Below are positions 8,753 to 16,989 of a DNA stretch of 64,000 bases, in pieces. This DNA comes from Cellulomonas sp. KRMCY2 (GTDB lineage Bacteria; Actinomycetota; Actinomycetes; Actinomycetales; Cellulomonadaceae). Every line of letters begins with the position of its first letter. Within the stretch, counting starts at the first letter, position 1. The stretch spans positions 2,604,001-2,668,000 of the forward strand of contig NZ_JAGF01000001.1 in assembly GCF_000526515.1 (NCBI RefSeq), written 5' to 3'. Made by a program: the position numbers and the translations under genes. The notes under the pieces are model-generated. The model saw nothing but the letters and a program-made list of their open reading frames with translations, was not told the origin of the DNA and made no database searches.

Positions 8753-8773
8753 AGTGTTGCGGAGGTCGCAACG
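8753..8773. promoter_or_regulatory. Probable IclR operator, kinase side
   Basis: GTTGCG-GAGGT-CGCAAC is a perfect 6-bp inverted repeat with a 5-bp spacer (8756-8772). It lies about 30 bases before the kinase start and shares the AGTGTTGC-N5-6-GCAA layout with the second site at 8902-8921. Confidence 0.65.
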
Positions 8774-8853
8774 GGCCGAGCGTATACTACAACGACGCCG
8801 ACGGATGACGGGCGATGCGGCGAGCGTCAGAGCAGATCGGCACCCAAGCCGTC

Positions 8854-8883
8854 TTGACAGATGTCTCCGGCAGCACCTAGCGT
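8854..8883 (+). promoter_or_regulatory. Probable sigma-70-type promoter for dgoD
   Basis: TTGACA (8854-8859) and TAGCGT (8878-8883) are separated by 18 bases. A transcript would start near 8890, immediately before the downstream palindrome, which suits repression by a bound IclR protein. Confidence 0.5.
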
Positions 8884-8901
8884 CGAGGCAACATACGCAA
8901 G

Positions 8902-8922
8902 AGTGTTGCAAATAGTGCAATC
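8902..8922. promoter_or_regulatory. Probable IclR operator, dgoD side
   Basis: TTGCA-AATAG-TGCAA (8906-8920) is a perfect inverted repeat with a 5-bp spacer, preceded by AGTG exactly as in the site at 8753-8773. It lies just downstream of the predicted dgoD -10 element. Confidence 0.65.
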
Positions 8923-8929
8923 GGAGGCG

Positions 8930-9022
8930 GTGACGACGACGATGCCGAACAAGCGATCGACCTGTGGCGTCGCCCGGTCCGCGCGAGCTCAGGTCGCAGT
9001 CGAGGGAGTGCTGGCCCGATGA
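8930..9022 (+). CDS. Possible 30-residue leader ORF coupled to dgoD
   Basis: GTG 8930 follows TCGGAGGCG and opens a 30-codon frame whose TGA (9020-9022) overlaps the dgoD ATG as ATGA. It is Arg/Ala-rich and matches no family I know. The spacing from GGAGG to GTG is short, and ATG 8942 in the same frame is an alternative start. It could be a coupling leader or simply untranslated 5' sequence. Confidence 0.25.
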   Translation: MTTTMPNKRSTCGVARSARAQVAVEGVLAR

Positions 9023-10152
9023 AGATCACCCGACTCGAGACGTTCCACGTCGCGCCCCGATGGCTCTTCCTGCAGATCAGCACGGATGCGGGCATCGTCG
9101 GCTACGGCGAGCCGATCGTCGAGGGATTCGCCCGGTCGACGGAGTCGGTCGTGCACGAGCTCGGCGAGTTCCTCGTCGGGCAGGACCCGCGGCGCATCGA
9201 GTACCTGTGGCAGGCGATGTACCGGGGCAACTTCTACCGCGGCGGGCCGCTGCTCATGAGCGCGATCAGCGGGATCGAGCAGGCCCTGTGGGACATCAAG
9301 GGCAAGAGCCTCGGGGCGCCCGTCTACGAGCTGCTCGGCGGCGTCTACCGCGAGAGCGTGCGCATGTACGCGCACTGCATGTCGACCGACGTCGACGAGG
9401 CGGTGGCCACCGCGCAGGATCTGGTGGCCCACGGTCTGACGGCGATCAAGGTCGGCGTCTCGGCGCCCGCGCCGCCGCTGCCCACCCCCGGCTACATCGA
9501 GGCTGAGGCGCGCCGGTTCCAGGCTGTCCGAGAGGCCGTGGGCGACGAGATCGACGTCGCGATCGACTTCCACGGCCGACTCTCGCCGGATGCGGCCATC
9601 AGCCTCATCGACGCCATCGCGCCGTATCGGCCGATGTTCGTCGAAGAGCCCTGCCTGCCGGAGAACACGGCCGCGCTGGTGCACATCGCGGAGCGGACGA
9701 ACGTGCCGCTGGCCACCGGCGAGCGGCTGTTCACCCGGTGGCAGTTCCGGGAGATCCTCGAGCGACGGGCCGTCGCGGTGGTCCAGCCCGACCTGTGCCA
9801 CGCGGGCGGGATCTTCGAGGCGCGCAAGATCGCCGCGGCGGCCGAGGTCGGCTTCGCGACGATCGCCCCGCACAACCCCCTCGGGCCGATCTCGCTCGCG
9901 GCGTGCCTCCAGCTCGACGTGTGCACGCCGAACTTCCTCGTCCAGGAGTACCCGAGCGTCGAGGACCACGCCGATCTCGGCGTCGGGCTCCTCGTCGAGC
10001 CGTTCGACGTCGTCGACGGCAGCATCGCCAGGCCTCGCGGCCCGGGGTTGGGCATCGAGCTCGACCTGGAAGCCGTGCGCGAGCGCCGGTACGACGGCGC
10101 CTGGAAGACCCCGCAGCTGCGGCACGCCGACGGCGGAGTCGCTGATTGGTGA
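9019..10152 (+). CDS. dgoD: D-galactonate dehydratase (enolase superfamily)
   Basis: A 377-residue enolase-superfamily acid-sugar dehydratase that closely follows the E. coli DgoD pattern: MKIT start, QDPRRIEYLWQ, FYRGGP, SGIEQALWDIKGK. The metal ligands are an Asp in AIDFHGR (near 182), a Glu in VEEPC (near 210) and a Glu in TGER (near 234); the histidines of DFHGR and PHNPLGP (near 285) fit the acid/base pair. It converts galactonate to 2-keto-3-deoxy-galactonate. It leads the plus-strand operon with a sugar transporter, facing the kinase/aldolase operon. A related acid sugar or an anhydrogalactonate is possible as substrate. Confidence 0.88.
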   Translation: MKITRLETFHVAPRWLFLQISTDAGIVGYGEPIVEGFARSTESVVHELGEFLVGQDPRRIEYLWQAMYRGNFYRGGPLLMSAISGIEQALWDIKGKSLGAPVYELLGGVYRESVRMYAHCMSTDVDEAVATAQDLVAHGLTAIKVGVSAPAPPLPTPGYIEAEARRFQAVREAVGDEIDVAIDFHGRLSPDAAISLIDAIAPYRPMFVEEPCLPENTAALVHIAERTNVPLATGERLFTRWQFREILERRAVAVVQPDLCHAGGIFEARKIAAAAEVGFATIAPHNPLGPISLAACLQLDVCTPNFLVQEYPSVEDHADLGVGLLVEPFDVVDGSIARPRGPGLGIELDLEAVRERRYDGAWKTPQLRHADGGVADW

Positions 10153-10222
10153 GCTCGCACGGAGAGCACCGCGCGTGAGAAGCACTGACTCTGCAAGGCC
10201 CCCTGAGAGAGAAGAGAGAACT

Positions 10223-11569
10223 GTGAACACGAGGACAACGGGCATCGTCGCCTCCCTCGCGCTGCTGGGATCGTTGGCGCTCACCTCCTGCGCGAACGGT
10301 GACGACGGCGCGACCGAGGAAGCACCGACCGACGACGCCGGCGCCGCGACCGCCGAGTCGACCGAGCCCATCACGCTGCGGGTCATGTCGACGACTGTCG
10401 TCGGCGCACCCGAGGGACCGCTCGAGGAGCGGATCGCCGACGACTTCATGGCGGAGAACCCGAACATCACCATCGAGTTCGTCGGCGTCGCGTACAACGA
10501 GTACGCGACGAAGCTCACGACGATCGCCACCGGCGGCGACGTGCCCGACGTCTTCGCCAACGGACCCGAGCTCTACACGCGGGTCAACGACCTCGGGATC
10601 GCCGCGGACCTCGGCCCGCTCCTCGGGCAGGACTTCCTCGACGGCTTCGCGGCGAACATCCTCGACGAGAGCTACATCGATGACGTGCTCCAGTACGCGC
10701 CGTACTACTCGATCCCGCAGGCGCTGATCTACCGGCAGGACCTCTTCGACGCTGCCGGCCTCGAGGCGCCCACGACGTGGGACGAGTTCGTCGACGCGGC
10801 GAAGACCCTGACCGTCGACGCCGACGCCGACGGCACCACCGACCAGTGGGGCTTCGCGATGGTGGGAACGGCGAACGGGTCGGGTGGCTCGCGCTTCGTT
10901 CCGGTGCTGCGGACCTTCGGCGCCCAGGAGATGGTGCAGGCCTCGGACGGCACGTGGGCCAGCGGTATCGACAGCGAGGGTGGCATCGCCGCACTCCAGC
11001 TCTACGGTGACCTCGTCAACACCCACGGCGTGGTACCCCCCGGCGTCCTGCAGACGGGCTACCCGGAGGCCGTCAACCTGATGTCGAGCGGTCAGACCGC
11101 CATGATGGTCAGCGGCTCGAACGCCATCGGTGCGATCCTCGCTCAGGCTCCCGACCTCGAGGGCAAGCTCGCGAGCGCGCCGCTCCCGGCCGGTCCCGAC
11201 GGCGAGACGGTCACCGTGCTGGGCCAGCTCGGTTGGTCCATCGCAGAGACCAGCGAGCACAAGGAAGCCGCTGCCGAGTACATCAAGTTCTTCCTGTCGA
11301 AGCAGAACCAGATCGACTGGGCCCTGACCACCGGTCGCCTTCCGGTGCGCTCGGACGCCACCGGCGATGCTGCCTTCGAGACGCCCCAGTACGCGGGCTT
11401 CATCGCCGCGATGGAGAACAGCATCCAGCTGCCTCCGGTGCCGTACTACCCGAACGTGCAGCTCATGGCCGCTGAGGCCTACCAGGCTGTGATCTCGGGG
11501 ACCCCGGCGGAGCAGGCCGCCGCCGACGCCGCGACGAAGATCGACCAAGAGATCGCGAACAATGGCTGA
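10223..11569 (+). CDS. Sugar ABC transporter substrate-binding lipoprotein
   Basis: A 448-residue family-1 extracellular solute-binding protein. The signal peptide ends in a lipobox (LALTSC, Cys23), followed by an acidic Ala/Thr/Glu linker to about residue 48. The body shows typical features: ITIEFVGVAYNEYATKLTTIATGGDVPDV, a TWDEFVDAAKTL segment and a late KEAAAEYIKFFLS helix. GTG 10223 is preceded by GAGAGAAGAGAGAA. It supplies the substrate to the two permeases that follow; the ATPase is not encoded here and is probably a shared MsiK-type protein. Substrate likely a galactose-containing or galactonate-yielding sugar (inference). Confidence 0.85.
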   Translation: MNTRTTGIVASLALLGSLALTSCANGDDGATEEAPTDDAGAATAESTEPITLRVMSTTVVGAPEGPLEERIADDFMAENPNITIEFVGVAYNEYATKLTTIATGGDVPDVFANGPELYTRVNDLGIAADLGPLLGQDFLDGFAANILDESYIDDVLQYAPYYSIPQALIYRQDLFDAAGLEAPTTWDEFVDAAKTLTVDADADGTTDQWGFAMVGTANGSGGSRFVPVLRTFGAQEMVQASDGTWASGIDSEGGIAALQLYGDLVNTHGVVPPGVLQTGYPEAVNLMSSGQTAMMVSGSNAIGAILAQAPDLEGKLASAPLPAGPDGETVTVLGQLGWSIAETSEHKEAAAEYIKFFLSKQNQIDWALTTGRLPVRSDATGDAAFETPQYAGFIAAMENSIQLPPVPYYPNVQLMAAEAYQAVISGTPAEQAAADAATKIDQEIANNG

Positions 11570-11583
11570 CGCAGCCCTGGTGA

Positions 11584-11615
11584 CCGTCCGGGCCCCCTCG
11601 GGGGGGCCCGGACGG
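11584..11615 (+). terminator. Strong GC hairpin between binding-protein and permease genes
   Basis: CCGTCCGGGCCCCC and its reverse complement pair over 14 bp around a TCGG loop, 15 bases after the binding-protein stop. There is no T-run, so it is more likely an attenuating or mRNA-stabilising hairpin that keeps the binding protein more abundant than the permeases than a complete terminator. Confidence 0.7.
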
Positions 11616-11697
11616 GCGCGTCTCCGCGGCGAAGAAGGGCGGCTACCGGCCCAACCAGGACAAGGCCGCCTACTGGTTCATCCTCCCGGCGCTCGTC

Positions 11698-12516
11698 GTG
11701 ATGCTCGTGCTGATCGTCTATCCCCTGGTGAACGGCTTCGTGCTGAGCACCATGGACACGAACCTCGTGAACCGGTGGGAGTTCGTCGGAGGCAAGTACT
11801 TCGTCGAGACACTCACCCAACGTGCCTTCTGGCAGCGGATCGGCACGACCTTCCTCTATGCCGGCGCCGTCGTGGCGGGCAACCTCGTCGTCGGGACGAG
11901 CCTCGCGCTCCTGCTCAACAAAGCCTTCCGGGGGCGCACGGTGGTTCGGGCGATCCTGATCCTGCCGTGGCTCTTCCCTGAGGTGGTGGTGGCGCTCGTC
12001 TGGAAGTGGATCTTCAACCCGCTCTACGGGCCGCTCAACCACGTGCTCGCGATCGTGGGCTACAGCGGCGAACCCATCCAGTGGCTGGAGACCCCGTCCG
12101 GAGCGTTGGCCGGCGTCATCTTCGCCTCGATCTGGAAGGGCTACCCGCTCGTCATGATCATGGTGCTCGCAGGCCTCCAGTCGATCCCCAAGGAGCGCTA
12201 CGAGGCTGCCGAGCTCGACGGGGCAGGGAAGGTGGCCTCGTTCATCCACATGACCCTTCCCGGGCTGCGTCCGGTGCTCCTGATCGTCGTGATCCTCGAG
12301 ACGGTCTGGTACTTCAAGCAGTTCACCATCCCGTGGGTGATGACCGCCGGTGGCCCGATGAACGCAACACGGCTGATCAGCATCGACATCTACCGCGCGG
12401 CCTTCGAGAGCTTCCAGTTCGGCCGGGCGGCGGCGATCGCGGTGCTCGTGTTCGTGATCGTCCTCGCCATCACCGTCGTCTACCGGAAGGCCATCAGCGA
12501 TGATGACGACGCCTGA
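11698..12516 (+). CDS. Sugar ABC permease, MalF-like; N-terminus unresolved
   Basis: A binding-protein-dependent permease of at least 272 residues with six hydrophobic segments and the EAA loop (RYEAAELDGAGKVASFIHMTLPGL). The listed GTG 11698 cuts the first membrane helix in half. The natural N-terminus seems to be upstream, where the same frame reads SAAKKGGYRPNQDKAAYWF, but no ATG, GTG or TTG exists in that frame between the stop at 11581-11583 and 11698. Either a start codon is lost (GTC near 11620) or a one-base change in the G-run joins it to ATG 11562. Partner of the next permease. Confidence 0.8.
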   Translation: MMLVLIVYPLVNGFVLSTMDTNLVNRWEFVGGKYFVETLTQRAFWQRIGTTFLYAGAVVAGNLVVGTSLALLLNKAFRGRTVVRAILILPWLFPEVVVALVWKWIFNPLYGPLNHVLAIVGYSGEPIQWLETPSGALAGVIFASIWKGYPLVMIMVLAGLQSIPKERYEAAELDGAGKVASFIHMTLPGLRPVLLIVVILETVWYFKQFTIPWVMTAGGPMNATRLISIDIYRAAFESFQFGRAAAIAVLVFVIVLAITVVYRKAISDDDDA

Positions 12517-13342
12517 CATCCGTCGCCGCGCGTTCACCGGCGGCAAGTTCACCCTGCTGGCGGCCTTCTGCGCCGCGGCGCTGTTCCCGGTCTTCTGGAT
12601 GCTCACGACGGCGCTCCGGCACCAGCCCGAGCTCTTCTCGGTGCCGCCGAAGTGGATCCCGGACGAGGTCACGCTCGACTCCTTCCGGTACGTCTGGACC
12701 GAGACCGCCCTTCCGCAGTACGTCCTGAACTCGCTCATCGTGGTCTCGGCAGCGACCCTCGTCTCGATCCTCTTCTCGTCGCTGGCGGCCTACGGCATGT
12801 CGCGCTACGAGTTCCGGGGCAAGGGGACCTTCCTGACGTTCCTGCTCGTGACCCAGATGTTCCCGTCGATCATGCTGCTCATCCCGTACTTCCAGATCAT
12901 CCGGACCTTGGGTCTGTACGACACCTACGCAGCACTCGTGATCACGTACGTCTCCTTCACCATCCCCTTCTGCACCTGGATGATGTGGGGCTACATGAAG
13001 AGCATCCCGCGCGAGCTCGACGAGGCGGCGGCGCTGGACGGATGCAGCCCGTTGGGGACGTTCTTCCGGGTCGTGCTGCCGCTGAGCATCCCCGGTGTGA
13101 TGGCCACGGCGATCTTCTCGTTCATCACCGGATGGAACGAGTACATCTATGCGCTGGTCCTCACCCAGTCGGACACGATGAAGACCCTGCCGGTGGGCAT
13201 CGGCCTGCTGGCCGGTCAGGATCGGATCCAGTGGAACGACCTGATGGCCGCGGCCATCATCGCGGTGATACCCCTCGTGATCATCTTCGTGCTCTTCCAG
13301 CGCCACCTGGTCAGCGGTCTGACGGCGGGTGCACTGAAGTGA
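12500..13342 (+). CDS. Sugar ABC permease, MalG-like
   Basis: A 280-residue inner-membrane permease with six predicted helices and the MalG-type EAA motif ELDEAAALDGCSPLGTFFRVV. The opening MTTPDIRRRAFTGGKFTLL leads straight into the first helix, and the TNGWNEYIYALVL-like stretch before the last helix is typical (here ITGWNEYIYALVL). ATG 12500 overlaps the previous gene by 17 bases. It forms the channel with the MalF-like partner. Confidence 0.87.
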   Translation: MMTTPDIRRRAFTGGKFTLLAAFCAAALFPVFWMLTTALRHQPELFSVPPKWIPDEVTLDSFRYVWTETALPQYVLNSLIVVSAATLVSILFSSLAAYGMSRYEFRGKGTFLTFLLVTQMFPSIMLLIPYFQIIRTLGLYDTYAALVITYVSFTIPFCTWMMWGYMKSIPRELDEAAALDGCSPLGTFFRVVLPLSIPGVMATAIFSFITGWNEYIYALVLTQSDTMKTLPVGIGLLAGQDRIQWNDLMAAAIIAVIPLVIIFVLFQRHLVSGLTAGALK

Positions 13343-14289
13343 CCGGGATCGACGGTCCCACCTACCGTGACCCGGTGGAGGACGGTGCCGCCGACCCGAC
13401 GCTGGTGTGGAACCCGCACGAGTCGGCGTGGTGGATGGTCTACACGGCGCGCCGGGTCGGATCGGCCGAGAACGGCGTCGGCTGGGTGCACGGCACCGGG
13501 CTCGGGGTGGCGTCGTCGGCCGACGACGGCACGACCTGGACGTACCGCGGGCAGCTGAGTGGCCTCGAGACGGAGTGGGGCCACAACACCTTCTGGGCAC
13601 CCGAGATCCTCGAGGTCGACGGCGTCTTCCACATGTACGTGACCTACATCCGCGGGGTGCCGACCGTCTGGGCCGGCCACCCGCGCACGATCCGCCACTA
13701 CACGAGCCCCGATCTTGTCCGGTGGACCTTCCGCAGCACCGTGCCGCTGAGCTCCACCCGGGTGATCGACGCATGCGTCTTCCCCCTGCCCGGCGGTGGG
13801 TACCGGCTCTGGTACAAGGACGAGGCGGACGGCAACACCATCTGGGCGGCCGACAGCCCCGACCTGGCGGAGTGGCACGTGATCGGTGCGGTCCTTCGCA
13901 CCGACGTCGCGCACGAGGGTCCCAACGTCTTCCGCCTCGGTGATCGGTACTGGATGGTGGTCGACGCCAAGTGCCAGCTCGTGTACCGCTCCGACGACCT
14001 CGAGCACTGGGAGTACGCGGGGACCGTCCTCGACGCGGCGAGCGGTCGCGCGGGCGGGCGGACGGACGATCTCGGTCCAGGGCTGCACGGCGATGTGGTG
14101 GTCGGTGGTGAGACGGCGTGGATCTACTACTTCACACATCCCGACCGCCACCGGCCCGACTTCGTCTCGGGCAACCCCCGCCGGTCGTCCATCCAGGTCG
14201 CGCAGCTCCGGGTCGAGGGGGACCGTCTCGTGTGCACCCGCGACAGCTCGGTGGCCGTGGACCTGAGCACGGCACGGCCGCCGGCCTGA
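13339..14289 (+). CDS. GH43-like five-bladed beta-propeller glycosidase
   Basis: A 316-residue protein with no signal peptide, so probably cytosolic and acting on imported oligosaccharides. The fold matches the GH43/GH117 type: DGAADPTLVWNP near residue 16 (catalytic base Asp), FWAPEI, VIDACVF near 145 (pKa-modulating Asp), and HEGPNVFR near 193 (catalytic Glu). GTG 13339 overlaps the permease stop as GTGA, so it belongs to the transporter operon. Galactosidase, arabinofuranosidase or a GH117-like activity are all possible; the neighbouring galactonate genes point to a galactose-derived substrate. Confidence 0.72.
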   Translation: MTGIDGPTYRDPVEDGAADPTLVWNPHESAWWMVYTARRVGSAENGVGWVHGTGLGVASSADDGTTWTYRGQLSGLETEWGHNTFWAPEILEVDGVFHMYVTYIRGVPTVWAGHPRTIRHYTSPDLVRWTFRSTVPLSSTRVIDACVFPLPGGGYRLWYKDEADGNTIWAADSPDLAEWHVIGAVLRTDVAHEGPNVFRLGDRYWMVVDAKCQLVYRSDDLEHWEYAGTVLDAASGRAGGRTDDLGPGLHGDVVVGGETAWIYYFTHPDRHRPDFVSGNPRRSSIQVAQLRVEGDRLVCTRDSSVAVDLSTARPPA

Positions 14290-14331
14290 CGTCGGGAGCC
14301 GCGCGCCAGCAGGACGGGGCAGACTGCAGGC

Positions 14332-16890
14332 GTGGCCGACGACCCGATCGCCCGACTGCTCGCCGACCCACCTGACCTCCCGGTCGCCGCGGGCCTCGCC
14401 GAGCTGATCGAGGCCGTGCGCGCCGACGGCGTGGCGGTGCTGCACTCCCCGCCAGGGACCGGCAAGACCACTCTCGTACCGCCCGCGCTCGCGGCGGTCG
14501 TGGCCGGCCGGGTCGTCGTGACCCAGCCCCGGCGACTCGCCGCACGCGCCGCCGCCGGCCGCCTGGCGCACCTCTTCGGTGAGCCGGTCGGCCGGACCGT
14601 CGGCTACTCGGTCCGGGGTGAGAGCCGGACGAGCGCGGACACCCGGATCGAGATGGTGACCACCGGGGTGCTGCTGCGGCGGCTGCAGCGTGACCCCGAG
14701 CTGCCCGGGGTCCATGCCGTGGTCCTCGACGAGTGCCACGAGCGGCACCTCGATGCGGACCTCGCCCTCGCCCTGCTGGTCGACGTCCGGACCCACCTGC
14801 GTGACCTCACGGTCGTCGCGATGTCCGCGACCGTCGAGGCCGAGCGGACCGCCGGCCTGCTGGGCGGCGAACGGGCCGCGCGGGTCGTCGCCGTCGAGGG
14901 GGCGCTGCACCCGGTGGCGACCCTCTGGTGCCCGCCGTCCCGGCACGCCCCACCGGTCGACCAGCGCGGGGTGACACCCGCGTTCCTCGACCATGTGGCG
15001 GCGACGACGCGCCGCGCCCTGACCGAGTGCGCAGGCGACGTCCTCGTCTTCCTCCCCGGAGCGGGCGAGGTCAGCGGCGTGGCGCGGCGGCTCGCCGGGG
15101 TCGACGCCGACGTCCGCCCGCTGCACGGCCGGCTGAGCCATCGCGAGCAGGACCTCGCGCTCACCGAGGGGCCGCGACGGCGGGTCGTCGTCTCGACCGC
15201 CGTGGCGGAGTCGTCGCTCACCGTGCCGGGCGTCAGGGTCGTCGTCGACGCCGGCCTCGCCCGGGAGTCGCGCGCCGACCACCGTCGCGGCCTGGCCGGG
15301 CTGGTGACCGTTCGGGTGAGCCAGGCGGGCGCGACCCAGCGCGCAGGGCGTGCCGGACGCGAGGCCCCCGGGGCGGTGTACCGGTGCTGGTCGGAGTCCG
15401 ACCATGTGCGGCTGCCGCGCCACCCGGAGCCCGAGATCGCGACCGCTGACCTGACCGCGTTCGCTCTCGACCTCGCCTGCTGGGGGAGTCCGACGGGTGA
15501 CGGTCTCGCCCTGATGGACCCGCCTCCCGCGGCGGCGATGGCGGTGGCGCGCGACACGCTCGTCGGGCTCGGCGCAGTCGCGTCGGACGGTCGTGCGACG
15601 GCCCGCGGACGGGCGATCGCCGCGATCGCCGCGGACCCCCGGCTCGCCCGGGCGCTCCTCGACGGGGCACCGGCCGTCGGTACGCGCCGGGCTGCGGAGG
15701 TCGTGGCGCTGCTCTCCGAGGACGTGCGCGCCCCTGGTGGTGACCTCGTGGCGGCGCTGCGGAGCCTGCGCCGCGGCGGGCCGGACGCGACCTCCTGGCT
15801 CGCCCAGGTGCGGCGCCTCCAGGCCTCGCTGCCTGGCGCCGCTGCGCGTCCGGGCCGCAGGGACCCGGGCCCCATCGACCCGAGCCACGGCGACCTCACG
15901 GACGACCTGGCGGTCGGCCTCGTCGTCGCGCTCGCGCACCCCGACCGGATCGCGCGCCGCCGACCCGGCGGCTCGGCCTACGTGATGGCCTCCGGCACCG
16001 GGGCCGTGCTGCCGGTGGAGAACGGTGCCCTGGCCGGGCTGCCGTGGCTCGCCGTCGCGGACGCCGACCGCAGCCCGGGCCGCAGCGACGCCCTGGTGCG
16101 TTCGGCAGCCCCGCTCGACGAGGATCTTGCGGTGCGCGCCGCACCCTCGTTGCTGCGGCTCGAGGAGCGCGTCGAGTGGTCCGCCGGGCAGGTCGTGGCG
16201 CAGCGCACGACGTGGCTGGGGGCGATCGACCTGTCGACGACGACGATCCCCGACCCGCCGGTCGCGCTCGTGACCCGGGCGGTGCGCGACGGCCTGGACC
16301 GCGAGGGTCTCGCGCTGCTGCACTGGTCGACGGCCGCCGAGAGCCTGCGTCACCGGATGGACTTCCTGCACCGGGCGATGGGTCCGCCGTGGCCCGACGT
16401 CTCGGACGACGCGCTGCGCGGGGATCTCGACGGCTGGCTCGGGCCGGACCTGGTGCGGGTCCGCGGGGCGCGCGACCTCGCACGGATCGACGTCCTGACC
16501 GCCGTGCGGCGCCTTCTCCCGTGGCCGGACGCAGGCCGGCTCGACGCCCTCGCCCCGGAACGGGTGACGGTCCCGAGCGGGACGAGCGTGCGGATCGACT
16601 ACGGCAACGACCAGCCCGTGCTCGCCGTCCGCGTCCAGGAGGTGTTCGGGTGGCGTGCCACCCCGCGCCTCGCCGACGGTCGGGTTCCGGTGCTGCTGCA
16701 CCTGCTGTCCCCGGCGCGCCGGCCTGCCGCCGTCACCGCCGACCTGGCCTCGTTCTGGCGCACCGGGTACCCGCAGGTGCGGGCCGAGCTGCGCGGTCGT
16801 TACCCCAAGCACTCGTGGCCCGACGACCCGCTGACCGCCGCGCCGACCCGGGGTACCCGGGACCGGGCAGGTGGGCGGGCCCAGGGCTGA
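14332..16890 (+). CDS. hrpB: ATP-dependent RNA helicase HrpB
   Basis: An 852-residue DEAH-box-type helicase. Motif I is SPPGTGKTT (near 40), motif II DECHERHLD (near 137; DECH is usual in HrpB), motif III SATVEAE, then the SF2 C-terminal helicase motifs including QRAGRAGREAPGAVYR. The HrpB C-terminal domain follows to the end, with the VPSGTSVRIDYGNDQPVLAVRVQEVFG and LLHLLSPARRPAAVTADLASFW segments that mark the family. GTG start at 14332. It is about the usual length for HrpB and is independent of its neighbours. The cellular role of HrpB is poorly known. Confidence 0.93.
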   Translation: MADDPIARLLADPPDLPVAAGLAELIEAVRADGVAVLHSPPGTGKTTLVPPALAAVVAGRVVVTQPRRLAARAAAGRLAHLFGEPVGRTVGYSVRGESRTSADTRIEMVTTGVLLRRLQRDPELPGVHAVVLDECHERHLDADLALALLVDVRTHLRDLTVVAMSATVEAERTAGLLGGERAARVVAVEGALHPVATLWCPPSRHAPPVDQRGVTPAFLDHVAATTRRALTECAGDVLVFLPGAGEVSGVARRLAGVDADVRPLHGRLSHREQDLALTEGPRRRVVVSTAVAESSLTVPGVRVVVDAGLARESRADHRRGLAGLVTVRVSQAGATQRAGRAGREAPGAVYRCWSESDHVRLPRHPEPEIATADLTAFALDLACWGSPTGDGLALMDPPPAAAMAVARDTLVGLGAVASDGRATARGRAIAAIAADPRLARALLDGAPAVGTRRAAEVVALLSEDVRAPGGDLVAALRSLRRGGPDATSWLAQVRRLQASLPGAAARPGRRDPGPIDPSHGDLTDDLAVGLVVALAHPDRIARRRPGGSAYVMASGTGAVLPVENGALAGLPWLAVADADRSPGRSDALVRSAAPLDEDLAVRAAPSLLRLEERVEWSAGQVVAQRTTWLGAIDLSTTTIPDPPVALVTRAVRDGLDREGLALLHWSTAAESLRHRMDFLHRAMGPPWPDVSDDALRGDLDGWLGPDLVRVRGARDLARIDVLTAVRRLLPWPDAGRLDALAPERVTVPSGTSVRIDYGNDQPVLAVRVQEVFGWRATPRLADGRVPVLLHLLSPARRPAAVTADLASFWRTGYPQVRAELRGRYPKHSWPDDPLTAAPTRGTRDRAGGRAQG

Positions 16891-16926
16891 CGTCGGCGGT
16901 CCGTCGGCCGCAACGGACGACCCGGT

Positions 16927-16948
16927 CGTCGTCCCTCGTTCACCTGCG
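16927..16948 (+). promoter_or_regulatory. PHO-box-like motif upstream of the transglycosylase gene
   Basis: GTTCACCTGCG at 16938-16948, preceded by GTCGTCCCTC, resembles an actinobacterial PhoP direct-repeat unit and matches the sites before the pst genes. It lies about 40 bases before the start codon. Confidence 0.45.
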
Positions 16949-16989
16949 GGCCCCGTCGCGGTCGCACGCACCCGCGAGCCTCGGGTGTG

